Shown piece after piece: positions 53,950-62,197 of a stretch of DNA of 64,000 bases. The stretch's first letter is position 1; the number at the start of each line of letters is the position of its first letter. Both the position numbers and the translations under genes were made by a program. The DNA lies in NCBI RefSeq assembly GCF_036227605.1, contig NZ_CP109487.1, positions 2,666,001 to 2,730,000 on the forward strand, given 5' to 3'. The DNA comes from Streptomyces sp. NBC_01439 (GTDB lineage Bacteria; Actinomycetota; Actinomycetes; Streptomycetales; Streptomycetaceae). The notes beneath the pieces were generated by a model. It saw only the letters and a list, made by a program, of their open reading frames with translations. It was not told the origin of the DNA and ran no database searches.

Positions 53950-55181
53950 CCGCCCCGCGCCAGGACCCCCTGCGCGACCCGCGCTTCTTCGCCGACCCCT
54001 ACCCCACCTACGACCGGCTGCGCGAGGGCTGCCCGGTCAGGCGGGTCCCCACCGGCTCCGGCGGGCACCACGCGTACCTGATCACCGGCCACTCCGAGGC
54101 CCGCGAGGCGTTCACCGACCCGCGCCTGTCCAAGGACACCGCCCGCTTCTTCGCCGACCGGCCCTCGGACCGCGACCTGCACCCGGCGATCTCCCGCAAC
54201 ATGCTGGCGAGCGACCCCCCGGCACACACCCGCCACCGACGGGTGGCGACCCGGCTGTTCACGACCGGCCGCGTCCGTGAACTGCGCCCGTTCATCGCCC
54301 GGGTCGTGGACGACCTCATGACCACGTGGCGACCGGGCACGGACATCGACCTGGTCGCGGACCTCGCGGTGCCCCTGCCGGTCACCGTCGTCTGCGAACT
54401 CCTCGGCGTGCCGGAATCCGACCGCGCCGCGCTCGCCGGCTGGTCCCATGACCTCTTCGACGCGACCGACACCGCCCTCGTCGACACCGCATCGCACCGG
54501 ATCGGCGACTACCTGACCGACCTCGTCGACACGGCCCGCACCGCCCCCGGCGACGGCCCGCTCCACTCCCTCCTGCGCACCTGCGACCAAGGCGGCCTCG
54601 ACCGGGACGAGACCGTCTCCCTGGCCGCCCTCCTGCTGGTCGCCGGTCACGAAACCACCACCCACTTCATCGGCAACGCCGTCCTGGCCCTGCTCCGGCA
54701 CCCGGAGGCGTTCGACCGCCTGTGCCGGGACCCGGACCTGATCCCCGGCGCCCTCGACGAACTGCTCCGCTTCGACTCCCCGGTGAGCGTGGCCACCTTC
54801 CGTCACAGCACGCAGGACCTGCGCGTCGGCGGGGTCGACATCCCGGCGGGATTCCCGGTGCTCATCGCCCCCGGGGCCGCGAACCGCGACCCGTCCGCGT
54901 TCCCGGACGCGCACCAACTGGACCTCGACCGCGACGCCGGCGCCCACCTCTCCTTCGGCCACGGCATCCACCGCTGCCCGGGCGCCCCCCTGGCCCGGGC
55001 CGAGGCGGAGATCGCCCTCCGCGCGCTGGTGACCCGCTTCCCGAACACGCGCCCGGCCGTCCCCGCTGGATCCCTGACCTGGCGCCGAACCCGGCTCACT
55101 CGCGGTCTGACCGCCCTCCCCCTCACCCTCGGCTGCGGGCCACGGCCGGTACCGGCCGCGAAGGGGGACGGACGTGACTGA
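53946..55181 (+). CDS. Cytochrome P450
   Basis: A 411-residue soluble actinobacterial P450 with a GTG start. The I-helix oxygen motif is AGHETTTHF, the K-helix ExxR is ELLRFDSP, and the heme-binding loop is FGHGIHRCPGAPLARAE with the cysteine ligand. RDPRFFADPYPTYDRLREG is the usual start. CYP105/107-like by general appearance; no subfamily can be assigned. It overlaps the small frame upstream and the ABC ATPase downstream (8 nt), so one operon is likely. Confidence 0.95.
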   Translation: MTAPRQDPLRDPRFFADPYPTYDRLREGCPVRRVPTGSGGHHAYLITGHSEAREAFTDPRLSKDTARFFADRPSDRDLHPAISRNMLASDPPAHTRHRRVATRLFTTGRVRELRPFIARVVDDLMTTWRPGTDIDLVADLAVPLPVTVVCELLGVPESDRAALAGWSHDLFDATDTALVDTASHRIGDYLTDLVDTARTAPGDGPLHSLLRTCDQGGLDRDETVSLAALLLVAGHETTTHFIGNAVLALLRHPEAFDRLCRDPDLIPGALDELLRFDSPVSVATFRHSTQDLRVGGVDIPAGFPVLIAPGAANRDPSAFPDAHQLDLDRDAGAHLSFGHGIHRCPGAPLARAEAEIALRALVTRFPNTRPAVPAGSLTWRRTRLTRGLTALPLTLGCGPRPVPAAKGDGRD

Positions 55182-55899
55182 CGCCGCCGAGGACACCTCC
55201 GGGAACGCCGCCCTGCTGTACGCGCAGGACATCCACGTCGCCTACGGCGAAGAGACCGTCCTGGCCGACGTCTCCCTGGCCCTGGAACCCGGCCGTTGTC
55301 TGGCTCTCGCCGGTGCCAACGGCTCCGGCAAGTCCACCCTGTTGCGCGTCTGCGTGGGCCGCCAGCAGCCGGACCGGGGCGGGGCCCGCTTCGCGGGGGC
55401 CGCGCCGCGCGAGGCGGACCCCGCCTTCCGGCGGGACGTCGGGCTGCTCCTCGACGGTGCCGAATGCTTTCCCGACCTCACCGTCGCGGAGCACGTCCGG
55501 ATGGTCGCCACCGCCCACGGCCTGGGCCCCCGGGCCGCTGCCGCCGCCCACCGGGTACTGGCCGAACTCGGCCTGGACCACCGTGGCGACGCCTTCCCCG
55601 ACGCCCTGTCGGCGGGACAGCGCCAGATGCTGCTGCTCGCCTCGGTACTGGTCCGCCCGGCCCGCCTGATCGTCGTGGACGAGCCCGAGCAGCGCCTGGA
55701 CACCGCTGCCCGGCGCAGGCTGGCCGCCGCGCTGCGGGCGGCGAAGGCCGCCGGCACGGCCGTACTCCTGGCCTCGCACGACCGCGCCACCGTCGAGGAG
55801 GCCGCCGACCGGGTGCTGCTCCTGGACCGGGGCCGGACGGCCGCCCTGGGCACCCCCGCCGAGGTGACCGGTGTCGCGGAGGTCTCACCGTGGCGGTGA
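55174..55899 (+). CDS. ABC transporter ATP-binding protein
   Basis: A 241-residue ATPase with a GTG start inside the P450 end. Walker A GANGSGKST, signature LSAGQRQMLLLASVL, Walker B LIVVDEPEQRLD, H-loop LLASHDRATVEE. The D-loop region has EPEQRLD rather than the usual EPTxGLD. It pairs with the membrane protein that follows (stop and start overlap). It exports or expels an unknown compound, perhaps the P450 product. Confidence 0.93.
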   Translation: MTDAAEDTSGNAALLYAQDIHVAYGEETVLADVSLALEPGRCLALAGANGSGKSTLLRVCVGRQQPDRGGARFAGAAPREADPAFRRDVGLLLDGAECFPDLTVAEHVRMVATAHGLGPRAAAAAHRVLAELGLDHRGDAFPDALSAGQRQMLLLASVLVRPARLIVVDEPEQRLDTAARRRLAAALRAAKAAGTAVLLASHDRATVEEAADRVLLLDRGRTAALGTPAEVTGVAEVSPWR

Positions 55900-57545
55900 C
55901 CACCGAACACGCCGCCGAGGGCCGGGACGCCACGGCCACGGCCGTGGCCACCGCGGCGCGGGCCCGGCGCGAACGCGGTGCCGGCCGGCCCCGGTTCGAC
56001 GACGCGTGGACCTGGGTGGTGGCGGCCGTCTCCGCACTGGTGGTGCTCGCGGGCCTGGTCCAGGCGGCACCGGGCATCGGCCAGGGGCTGGGATGGTCCG
56101 GCGGACCGGCCGCCCGCGCCGGAGTGGTCGGCACCACGCTGTTGCTGTTCGCCGGCCAGATCGCCCTGTGCGTACGGCTGGGGCCGGTACTGCTCAGCCC
56201 CGCCGAAATCACCTGGCTCCTGCCGCTGCCCGGCGACCGGGGCCGACTGCTGCGCCCCCGGCTGGTGCGGGCCGTGGCGGTCGCCTGCGCGGCGGCCCTG
56301 CCCACCGGTGCACTGGCCGTCGCGCTCGCCCTGGCCCTGCAGGGCGAGCGGCGGTACGAGGTCCTGCCCGTCGCGCTCCTCGCCCACCTGGCGCTGGCCT
56401 GCCTCGCGGTCGGAGTGGGCACCGTGGCCGAGGCCCGCCCCGTCCTCGCGGGCCGGGTCCGGCTGATCGGAGGCGGTTTGGCACTGGCCGGAGCGACCGT
56501 GCTCGCCTGCGGAACCTCGGCACCCGCGGTGACCGAATTGGCCGCCTGGTCCGGCCCCTGGGGCTGGGCGGGCGCGGCCGTCGACACGGCGGCCGGGCAC
56601 GGCTCGCCCCTGGCCCAGACGGCGGCGCTGGCCTGCCTCGCCGCGTGCGCGGCGGGCGCCCTGCGGCAGGCGTTCCGGGCCGTGGCCGGCATCCCGACGG
56701 ACGCGCTGCTCGCCCGGGCCCGCACCGGGCGGGAGGTCACTCGGGGCGCGACGCTACTGGACCTGCGCGCGCTGACCCTCGTCCTGCAGTCGACGGGCGG
56801 GCGGCGCCGGCGGACGGCCCGGATCCCGATGCCGAACTCCCGCTGGGCGCTGCCGCTGTGGCGGGACGCCGTCGTCCTGCTGCGCCACCCCTGGCGGCCG
56901 GTCCTGGCCTGCGCCGCCCTGGTCGCCGGGTTCGCCCAGTTCCGCGTGGTGGCCGACTGGCTGACGGAGCCGGGCCACGGTGCGGTCGGCCCCCTGAAGG
57001 CGGCGTTCGTGGGCCTGCTCCTCGTCGTACCGCCGTACCTCGCGGCGGTCGCGCTGGCCGAACCCGCCTACCAGGACACGGACCGGCCGCGCCGGGCCCT
57101 GTTGCTGCCGCTGTCGCCCGGTGTCCTGGCCCTCTCCCACCTGGTGGTACCGGTCGCGTTCCTGTGGGCCGCCGGCGGTGTCGGCTGGGCTGCGGCCCTG
57201 CTGTCCGGACCGCCCGCGGGACCGCTCGGTGCGTACGCCACGGCGCTGCTGCTCGCGGGTCCCGCGCTGGTCGGCACCACCTTGGTGGGTGCCTACCGGG
57301 GGGCGCCCCGCTACGACCTGCTGGCCCTGTCCCTCGACTGGTACGCGGCCGTGCCGTTCGTCCTGTGGCGGCTGGCCCCCGCGCTGGCCGCGGGGTTCGT
57401 GACGGCGCCCTACCTGTGGCACGTCGCGTACCACCCGACCGCCGGCCCGGACGGGGACACCCTGTGGCTGGCCGTCCGCTCCGCCGCCGTCCTGGCCTGG
57501 GCCGTCCGCCGCATCGGCCGCCAGGCCGAGGAACTGAGCAGCTGA
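55890..57545 (+). CDS. Large membrane permease-like protein (DUF6297-type)
   Basis: A 551-residue protein with a GTG start, overlapping the ATPase gene. About 12 hydrophobic segments in two halves are separated by a basic loop (GGRRRRTARIPMPNSRWALP). RFDDAWTWVVAAVSALVVLA opens the first. The charged PLPGDRGRLLRPRLVRAVAV loop and the second-half PLSPGVLALSHLVVPVAFLW are internal. I place it in DUF6297 from memory, with moderate certainty. It is the membrane partner of the ATPase. Confidence 0.85.
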   Translation: MAVTTEHAAEGRDATATAVATAARARRERGAGRPRFDDAWTWVVAAVSALVVLAGLVQAAPGIGQGLGWSGGPAARAGVVGTTLLLFAGQIALCVRLGPVLLSPAEITWLLPLPGDRGRLLRPRLVRAVAVACAAALPTGALAVALALALQGERRYEVLPVALLAHLALACLAVGVGTVAEARPVLAGRVRLIGGGLALAGATVLACGTSAPAVTELAAWSGPWGWAGAAVDTAAGHGSPLAQTAALACLAACAAGALRQAFRAVAGIPTDALLARARTGREVTRGATLLDLRALTLVLQSTGGRRRRTARIPMPNSRWALPLWRDAVVLLRHPWRPVLACAALVAGFAQFRVVADWLTEPGHGAVGPLKAAFVGLLLVVPPYLAAVALAEPAYQDTDRPRRALLLPLSPGVLALSHLVVPVAFLWAAGGVGWAAALLSGPPAGPLGAYATALLLAGPALVGTTLVGAYRGAPRYDLLALSLDWYAAVPFVLWRLAPALAAGFVTAPYLWHVAYHPTAGPDGDTLWLAVRSAAVLAWAVRRIGRQAEELSS

Positions 57546-57699
57546 GCAGCTGAGCCAGCAGGTACGCAACCGCACGCCCGGTGGAAACCGCGGGTGCTGT
57601 CGCTCATCCATGTCCGTCCGCCCTGAGAGCACCCGCGTCCACGTCCGAATCCGCCCTGAAGGCTTGACTCCGCGGGGGTTCGCCTTCGAGGGTCGTCCC

Positions 57700-58584
57700 A
57701 TGCTCGAAAAGATCTTCGCCCTGCCCGTGGACGAGGCGCTGGCCGGTACCGTCAGCCTGCGTCGCCTGGGTGGGCTTCCGCTCCTCGTCGTCGACCATCC
57801 CCGGGCGCGCGCCGCCGTATGCCTGCAGGGTGCGCAGCTCGTTGCCTGGCAGCCGGCGGGGCACGAGCCCGTCCTGTGGCTGAGCGAGCAGGCCCGCTGG
57901 GAGGCGGGGGTTGCGGTCAGGGGAGGCATCCCGATCTGCTGGCCGTGGTTCGACGACGCGGGCGAGCCCATGCACGGGTTCGCCCGCACCACGATGTGGG
58001 CGCTCGTGGCGTGCCGCGAGAGCGACGACGGTGTGCGGCTGACGCTGGAGCTGCGCAGCAGCGAGGAAACCCGGGCCCTGTGGCCGCACGACTTCACGCT
58101 CCGGGCCCGGATCGCGGTGGGCAGGGAGTGTTCGTTGGAGATGGAGGTCAGCGGGGAGCACAGCAGTGTGGGCGCCCTGCACACGTACCTGCGCGTGGGC
58201 AAGGTGGGTGGCGTGAGCGTCGCGGGGCTGGGGGGCCGGTACACGGACGGATTGCGCGAGGAGGCCCCGGGGGTGCAGGACGGTCCGCTCGTTCTCGTCG
58301 AGGACGAAGAGATCGAGCGGTACTACCCGGAGGCGGGCGAGGTGAGCCGGGTCGAGGACCGGGGAGCGGGCCGGGGAACGGGCCGGGTCGTCGAGGTCTG
58401 TCACCGCGAGCACAGCGATGTGGTGGTGTGGAATCCGGGCGAGGAGCCGGTGCCCGACGTCGCGGAGGGAGCCCATCGGGAGTTCGTGTGCGTGGAGACG
58501 GCGCGACTGGGGCGACCGCTCGTGAGTACGCCGTCGGAGTCGGCGCTGCTCGCGGTCTCGCTGCGGGTGGCGCGGACCGGCTAG
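57700..58584 (+). CDS. D-hexose-6-phosphate mutarotase
   Basis: A 294-residue YeaD-like aldose-1-epimerase family enzyme. MLEKIFALPVDEALAGTVSL aligns with the known E. coli start (MIKKIFALPV), so the second ATG is chosen over 57610; GAGGG precedes it. LVVDHPRARAAVCLQGAQLV, GGIPICWPWF and the active-site AHGF-like MHGFAR are present. It interconverts alpha and beta hexose-6-phosphates. The stop codon lies inside the terminal repeat of the following MITE-like element. Confidence 0.92.
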   Translation: MLEKIFALPVDEALAGTVSLRRLGGLPLLVVDHPRARAAVCLQGAQLVAWQPAGHEPVLWLSEQARWEAGVAVRGGIPICWPWFDDAGEPMHGFARTTMWALVACRESDDGVRLTLELRSSEETRALWPHDFTLRARIAVGRECSLEMEVSGEHSSVGALHTYLRVGKVGGVSVAGLGGRYTDGLREEAPGVQDGPLVLVEDEEIERYYPEAGEVSRVEDRGAGRGTGRVVEVCHREHSDVVVWNPGEEPVPDVAEGAHREFVCVETARLGRPLVSTPSESALLAVSLRVARTG

Positions 58585-58745
58585 TGCTGTGACCGGAAAG
58601 GTTCACCGGCTCACGACGCCCGGTACGGCACCTCGCCGCGTTGTCGGACCGCGCAAGTACGTCCAGTACGAGCCGCGGTCCTCCGCCTTGCGATGGACCG
58701 CACCGAACGCCGCGAACCGGCAAGCCTTTCCGGCCACAGCACTAG
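58581..58745. mobile_element. 165-bp MITE-like inverted-repeat element
   Basis: The ends are CTAGTGCTGTGACCGGAAAG and CTTTCCGGCCACAGCACTAG, complementary over ~21 bp with one mismatch (inner bases GTTCACCGG / CCGGCAAGC continue imperfectly). CTAG or TA at each end could be the target duplication. There is no transposase inside. I recall closely similar short elements in other Streptomyces chromosomes. Both flanking genes end within its terminal repeats, so it also acts as their 3' ends and could fold as a bidirectional terminator. Confidence 0.8.
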
Positions 58746-59725
58746 ATCCACCCCTTGCGGACGGCCTCCGCGCCGGCCTGGAAGCGGCTCTGCGCGTTCA
58801 GCCGCTTGAGCAGATCGGCCATGAGCCGGCGGACGGTCCGGATGGAGACACCGAGCTTGCGGCTGACGCCCTCGTCGGTGAGGCCGTCCTCCAGCATCTT
58901 CAGCAGGGCCAGGTCCCGCTCGCTGGGGGCGTCGTCGTTGTCGGTGGCGGGAGCCTCGCCGAGCGGTACGGCGCGCGACCAGAAGACGTCGAAGAGCTCG
59001 TCGAGGGCGGCGACGACGCTCCTGAGGCGGATGACGAACGCGCCTTCGCGGCTGTCGTCCTCGTCGACGGGGATCACCACGACGGAACGGTCGCAGAGGA
59101 TCAGACGCATGGGCAAGGAGGGCACCGTGCGGGTCTGGCCGCCCCGGGATGCGAACCACGTGGCGTAGTCCACCGTGGCGTTGTCGTTGCGGACGCTGTC
59201 CAGGTAGACCGTCTGCATCCGTACGCCGCGGGCCAGGTTGCGCTGGTCGAGCGGCCGGCACGCCTCCAGGGCGGCGGCGCTGAGGGCGCCGCCGGGCATG
59301 AAGGCGCGGACCTCGGAGGTGGCCCGTTGCGAGAGTTCCATCAGCCGCATGCGGATGCTGTCCACCCCGTGCAACCGCTCGACGCCCTCGGTACCCGCCT
59401 GGATGTGCAAGGACGTGTATTCAGAGGCCAGCGCCGCGACGACGGCTTCGTCGCGGGAGAGCATGGCGCGTTGCGCGTCGAGCTCGGCCTTGGCCTCGTG
59501 GAGCAGGGGCGCGAGTCCGACTTCGGGGTTGACCGGTACGAAGCGCTCGACGTTGGAAGAGGAACGCAGAAGGGACAGCCGGGTGAGACGGTCGAGGGAT
59601 GCGCGGATCTCGGATTCAGCGAGGTCGATGTTCCGCTGGATCTCCGCTATGTCCCAGTTCGGGTGGAGCAGGAGCGCCCGGTAGACATCGTGATCCCGCT
59701 CCCTCAGCCCAACGCTCGACAGCAT
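58742..59725 (-). CDS. LuxR-type HTH regulator with N-terminal TrmB-like domain
   Basis: A 327-residue protein. Residues 1-60 (LRERDHDVYRALLLHPNWDI) resemble a TrmB/winged-helix part. A middle sensor-like domain follows, and the C-terminal LuxR HTH is SERDLALLKMLEDGLTDEGV, then SRKLGVSIRTVRRLMADLLK. It ends inside the MITE terminal repeat. It lies 3' of the second serS and may control the cluster to its right. There is no phosphoacceptor domain. Confidence 0.9.
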   Translation of the reverse strand: MLSSVGLRERDHDVYRALLLHPNWDIAEIQRNIDLAESEIRASLDRLTRLSLLRSSSNVERFVPVNPEVGLAPLLHEAKAELDAQRAMLSRDEAVVAALASEYTSLHIQAGTEGVERLHGVDSIRMRLMELSQRATSEVRAFMPGGALSAAALEACRPLDQRNLARGVRMQTVYLDSVRNDNATVDYATWFASRGGQTRTVPSLPMRLILCDRSVVVIPVDEDDSREGAFVIRLRSVVAALDELFDVFWSRAVPLGEAPATDNDDAPSERDLALLKMLEDGLTDEGVSRKLGVSIRTVRRLMADLLKRLNAQSRFQAGAEAVRKGWI

Positions 59726-59846
59726 CCCTGGTCCCCCTCGCCTTCAAAACGGCCAGCAGGGAAGGCCGCAGTGGCGCCATCATACTGACCGGTTTGCACT
59801 GACCAAAGGAAGTTCTAGAGTGATCAGACAGGCAGAGGAGTTCGTT

Positions 59847-59891
59847 GACAACCCAGCGAACGTCCGATATTCGGACACTCGCCGGGTTGTC
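59847..59891 (-). terminator. Terminator hairpin after the second serS
   Basis: A 13-bp stem with one mismatch (GACAACCCAGCGA with TCGCCGGGTTGTC) encloses the perfect palindrome GTCCGA-TAT-TCGGAC (59862-59876). It begins 8 nt after the serS stop, ahead of the LuxR-type gene. Confidence 0.75.
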
Positions 59892-59898
59892 CGGAGCG

Positions 59899-61179
59899 TC
59901 ACGTGGCGGGCTTGAGGACCTTGCCGAGTCCGTACTTCTGGAGCACCTCGGGGACGCGGACGCTGCCGTCCTCCTGCTGGTACTGCTCCAGGATCGCGGG
60001 CAGGAGCCGGCTCGTGGCGAGACCCGATGCGTTGAGGGTGTGGACGAAGCCGCCCTTGCCGTGGCGCGGGCGGTAGCGGATGCCGCCCCGGCGCGCCTGG
60101 TAGTCACGGGAGTTGGAGACCGAGCTGACCTCCATGTACGCATCGACGCTCGGCAGCCACACCTCCACGTCAACGGTCCTGGCCATGGCGCCGCTGAGGT
60201 CCTCGGCCGCGAGTTTGGTCACCTGGTAGTGCAGTCCGAGGTCGGCCACCAGCTGCTCGGCCTTGGCGAGCAGCTCCGCGTGGGCCGCGTCGGAGCGATC
60301 CGGGTGCGCGAACTGCACCATCTCCACCTTCTGGAACTGGTGCCCCCGCAGGGTTCCGCGCTCCGTGGAACGATACCCGCCGATCTCACTCCGATAACAG
60401 GGGGAATAGGCGAAGTACCGCCTCGGAAGGTCCTCCTCCGGCAAGGTCTCGTCTCGATGCAGGGCGATGAGTGCCGTTTCCGAGGTGGGGATCAGGAACC
60501 GGTTCTGCTCACCCTTGCCCGCACCGACCGTAAAGACGTCCTCGCTGAACTTCGGGAACTGCCCGGCGGCATATCCCGCCTCCTGGCCGAGAATGTGCGG
60601 CGGCAGGATGAATTCGTATCCGTCGCGACGGTGGGCCTCGACGAAGTAATTGAGCAGAGCCCATTCGAGCATTGCGCCGTCACCCGTATAGACCCAGAAC
60701 CCACTTCCCGCCAGTTTCACCCCACGCGCATAGTCCACCAGGCGCAGGGTCTCCGCGAGTTCCACGTGGTCCTTCGCGGGAAATGCGTACCGGGGCTTGT
60801 CTCCGATGACGCGGAGCGTTTCGTTGTTCTCCTTACCGCCGGGCACGACGTCGTCGTCCGGGAGGTTGGGCAGCGGGTCGAGGAAGGCGGCGCGGGTGGC
60901 GGCGAGCTCGGCGAGGCGGTCCTCGTGCTCCTTGATGCGGGCACCGACCTCGTGCGACCTGGTCCGTACCTCGTCCAGGGCGCCGTCGGTGAGGCCCTCG
61001 CGGGCGACCTGGCCCGAGAGCTTCTTGCGCTCGGCGCGCAGCGCCCCGATCTCACTCTGGACATGGCGGTACTCCGCGTCCAGAGTGAGGAATCGGCGCA
61101 GGTCGACTTGGACCCCGCGCTTGGCCAGGGCTCGTTCGACCTTTTCGGGATCCTGACGGATCAGAGCAACATCCAGCAT
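59899..61179 (-). CDS. serS: Seryl-tRNA synthetase, divergent second copy
   Basis: A 426-residue class II synthetase. The N-terminal coiled-coil arm is present (EIGALRAERKKLSGQVAREG). Motif 2 includes YSPCYRSEIGGYRSTERGTL and motif 3 LNASGLATSRLLPAILEQYQ. The start MLDVALIRQDPEKVERALAK differs clearly from the Streptomyces housekeeping SerRS I know ([20 protein letters not shown]). So it is probably a second copy charging tRNA-Ser. Its own promoter and a T-box leader lie upstream. Duplicate SerRSs in actinomycetes serve resistance or tRNA-dependent biosynthesis. Confidence 0.95.
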   Translation of the reverse strand: MLDVALIRQDPEKVERALAKRGVQVDLRRFLTLDAEYRHVQSEIGALRAERKKLSGQVAREGLTDGALDEVRTRSHEVGARIKEHEDRLAELAATRAAFLDPLPNLPDDDVVPGGKENNETLRVIGDKPRYAFPAKDHVELAETLRLVDYARGVKLAGSGFWVYTGDGAMLEWALLNYFVEAHRRDGYEFILPPHILGQEAGYAAGQFPKFSEDVFTVGAGKGEQNRFLIPTSETALIALHRDETLPEEDLPRRYFAYSPCYRSEIGGYRSTERGTLRGHQFQKVEMVQFAHPDRSDAAHAELLAKAEQLVADLGLHYQVTKLAAEDLSGAMARTVDVEVWLPSVDAYMEVSSVSNSRDYQARRGGIRYRPRHGKGGFVHTLNASGLATSRLLPAILEQYQQEDGSVRVPEVLQKYGLGKVLKPAT

Positions 61180-61470
61180 GTGAGGTGACACTCCACTCCA
61201 CTGATGGCCGACTTGCGGCATCGTCCCTGCGGAGCGCGGGCGAGCAGGGTAACTCGCGGTGCCACCACGCTTTCGCCGACAGAGTCGGCCTCGGTTGGCC
61301 CGGTCACGGGGGCGAGCCGGCAGGGCATTGAGCCGGCGTTCGCCAGCCTTTCCTCCCTGCACTCGGGAGGGGATTCACTCCGGGGTACGAGGCCGCGTTC
61401 TCAGCAAATCGGCGGCTCTCTGGACTCGCAACTTCCCGGAACTACTCGTCTCCGTCAACGTGTTGTAAAG
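61180..61470 (-). promoter_or_regulatory. T-box riboswitch leader with UCC (Ser) specifier
   Basis: On the minus strand the conserved T-box core is TGGCACCGCG (61264-61255) within GCGTGGTGGCACCGCG. Stem I shows GACGGAGACGAGTAGT, then AGAGAG (61421-61416) with GCTGAGA, all diagnostic. In the specifier loop, AGTGAATCCCCTCCCGAGT places UCC (61373-61371) directly after GAA, as the codon sits in known T-boxes (tyrS: GAA-UAC). UCC is a serine codon. A CCCTGC...GCAGGG hairpin (61249-61225) follows the T-box; whether control is transcriptional or translational is unclear. GGAGTGGAG is the probable ribosome-binding site. Confidence 0.88.
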
Positions 61471-61500
61471 ACCCTAGATCACGAACTCGACCGCGGTCAA
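61471..61500 (-). promoter_or_regulatory. Promoter of the second serS
   Basis: Reading leftward, TTGACC (61500-61495) and TAGGGT (61476-61471) are separated by 18 bp. Transcription would start near 61464, just upstream of T-box stem I. The promoter sits only 31 bp after the GPP34 gene, so serS is a separate unit. Confidence 0.7.
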
Positions 61501-61531
61501 GGGACATTAATCCGAAGGTCGAGGCCGCTCT

Positions 61532-62197
61532 TCATCCGTGGAACTGCAGCTCGGCCGTGCGCCCTGATATCACGTCCCGAACACCCAGGCAGATCGCGGT
61601 GACGGCTGCCCGTTCGGCAGGGTCGCACACCGCCGAAAGGGACTCCTCCAACACGCTCCATTCACCCAGCCGCTTTCGGCCGATCTCTTGGAACAGCACC
61701 TGGTGCACCCCGGTGGCGCACAACAAGGAGGCGGTCAGCGCACCGTTCCTACTCACCGGCGGGTAGCGGAACAGGGCATTGCGGACGGTACCCACGTACC
61801 GCTCGTACTGTGCACGGTCCGCCGGCCCGTACCTCTCCCCGGCCGGCAGGCTCGGCCACCCGCGCGGCACGGGCACCAGCTCCCCGGACGACACGAGAGC
61901 GCTCAGGACACCCTCGTACGTCACGGGGGCGAGGTCGTTCACCCAGGTGCTCACGGACTTGGGCCGTCGCGTTGCCCGCAGCCGCTGCAGGATCTGGTCG
62001 AGGTGCGGCGCCCCCGTCGGACGGTCATTGACGACGACGAGGGCTCCCCGCTCCCTACCTAGGCGCCCCGCCAGCGTGAGGGACATGAGTGCGGCGCCGG
62101 CGACTCCCAGGCTCAGCTCTTCCCTTCGGCCCGGTGCGTCACCGGCGAGAGCGCCCGCGGCGAGGAGCAGGTAGCGGCCGGGCAGGCCGAGGGTCAC
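61532..62197 (-). CDS. GPP34 (GOLPH3-like) domain protein
   Basis: A 221-residue helical protein. LYLLLAAGAL-type start (GLPGRYLLLAAGALAGD), EELSLGVAGAALMSLTLAGR and late GVRDVISGRTAELQFHG are typical of bacterial GPP34 proteins. These are related to a eukaryotic phosphoinositide-binding Golgi factor. The GTG overlaps the MFS stop (GTGA). Members are frequent in actinomycete genomes, sometimes in biosynthetic clusters; function unknown. Confidence 0.85.
   Translation of the reverse strand: MTLGLPGRYLLLAAGALAGDAPGRREELSLGVAGAALMSLTLAGRLGRERGALVVVNDRPTGAPHLDQILQRLRATRRPKSVSTWVNDLAPVTYEGVLSALVSSGELVPVPRGWPSLPAGERYGPADRAQYERYVGTVRNALFRYPPVSRNGALTASLLCATGVHQVLFQEIGRKRLGEWSVLEESLSAVCDPAERAAVTAICLGVRDVISGRTAELQFHG

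Noticed and set aside
61180..61280. Ordinary rho-independent terminator upstream of serS
   Set aside because: The adjacent TGGCACCGCG, stem I motifs and serine specifier show the hairpin belongs to a T-box leader, not to the end of the preceding gene.
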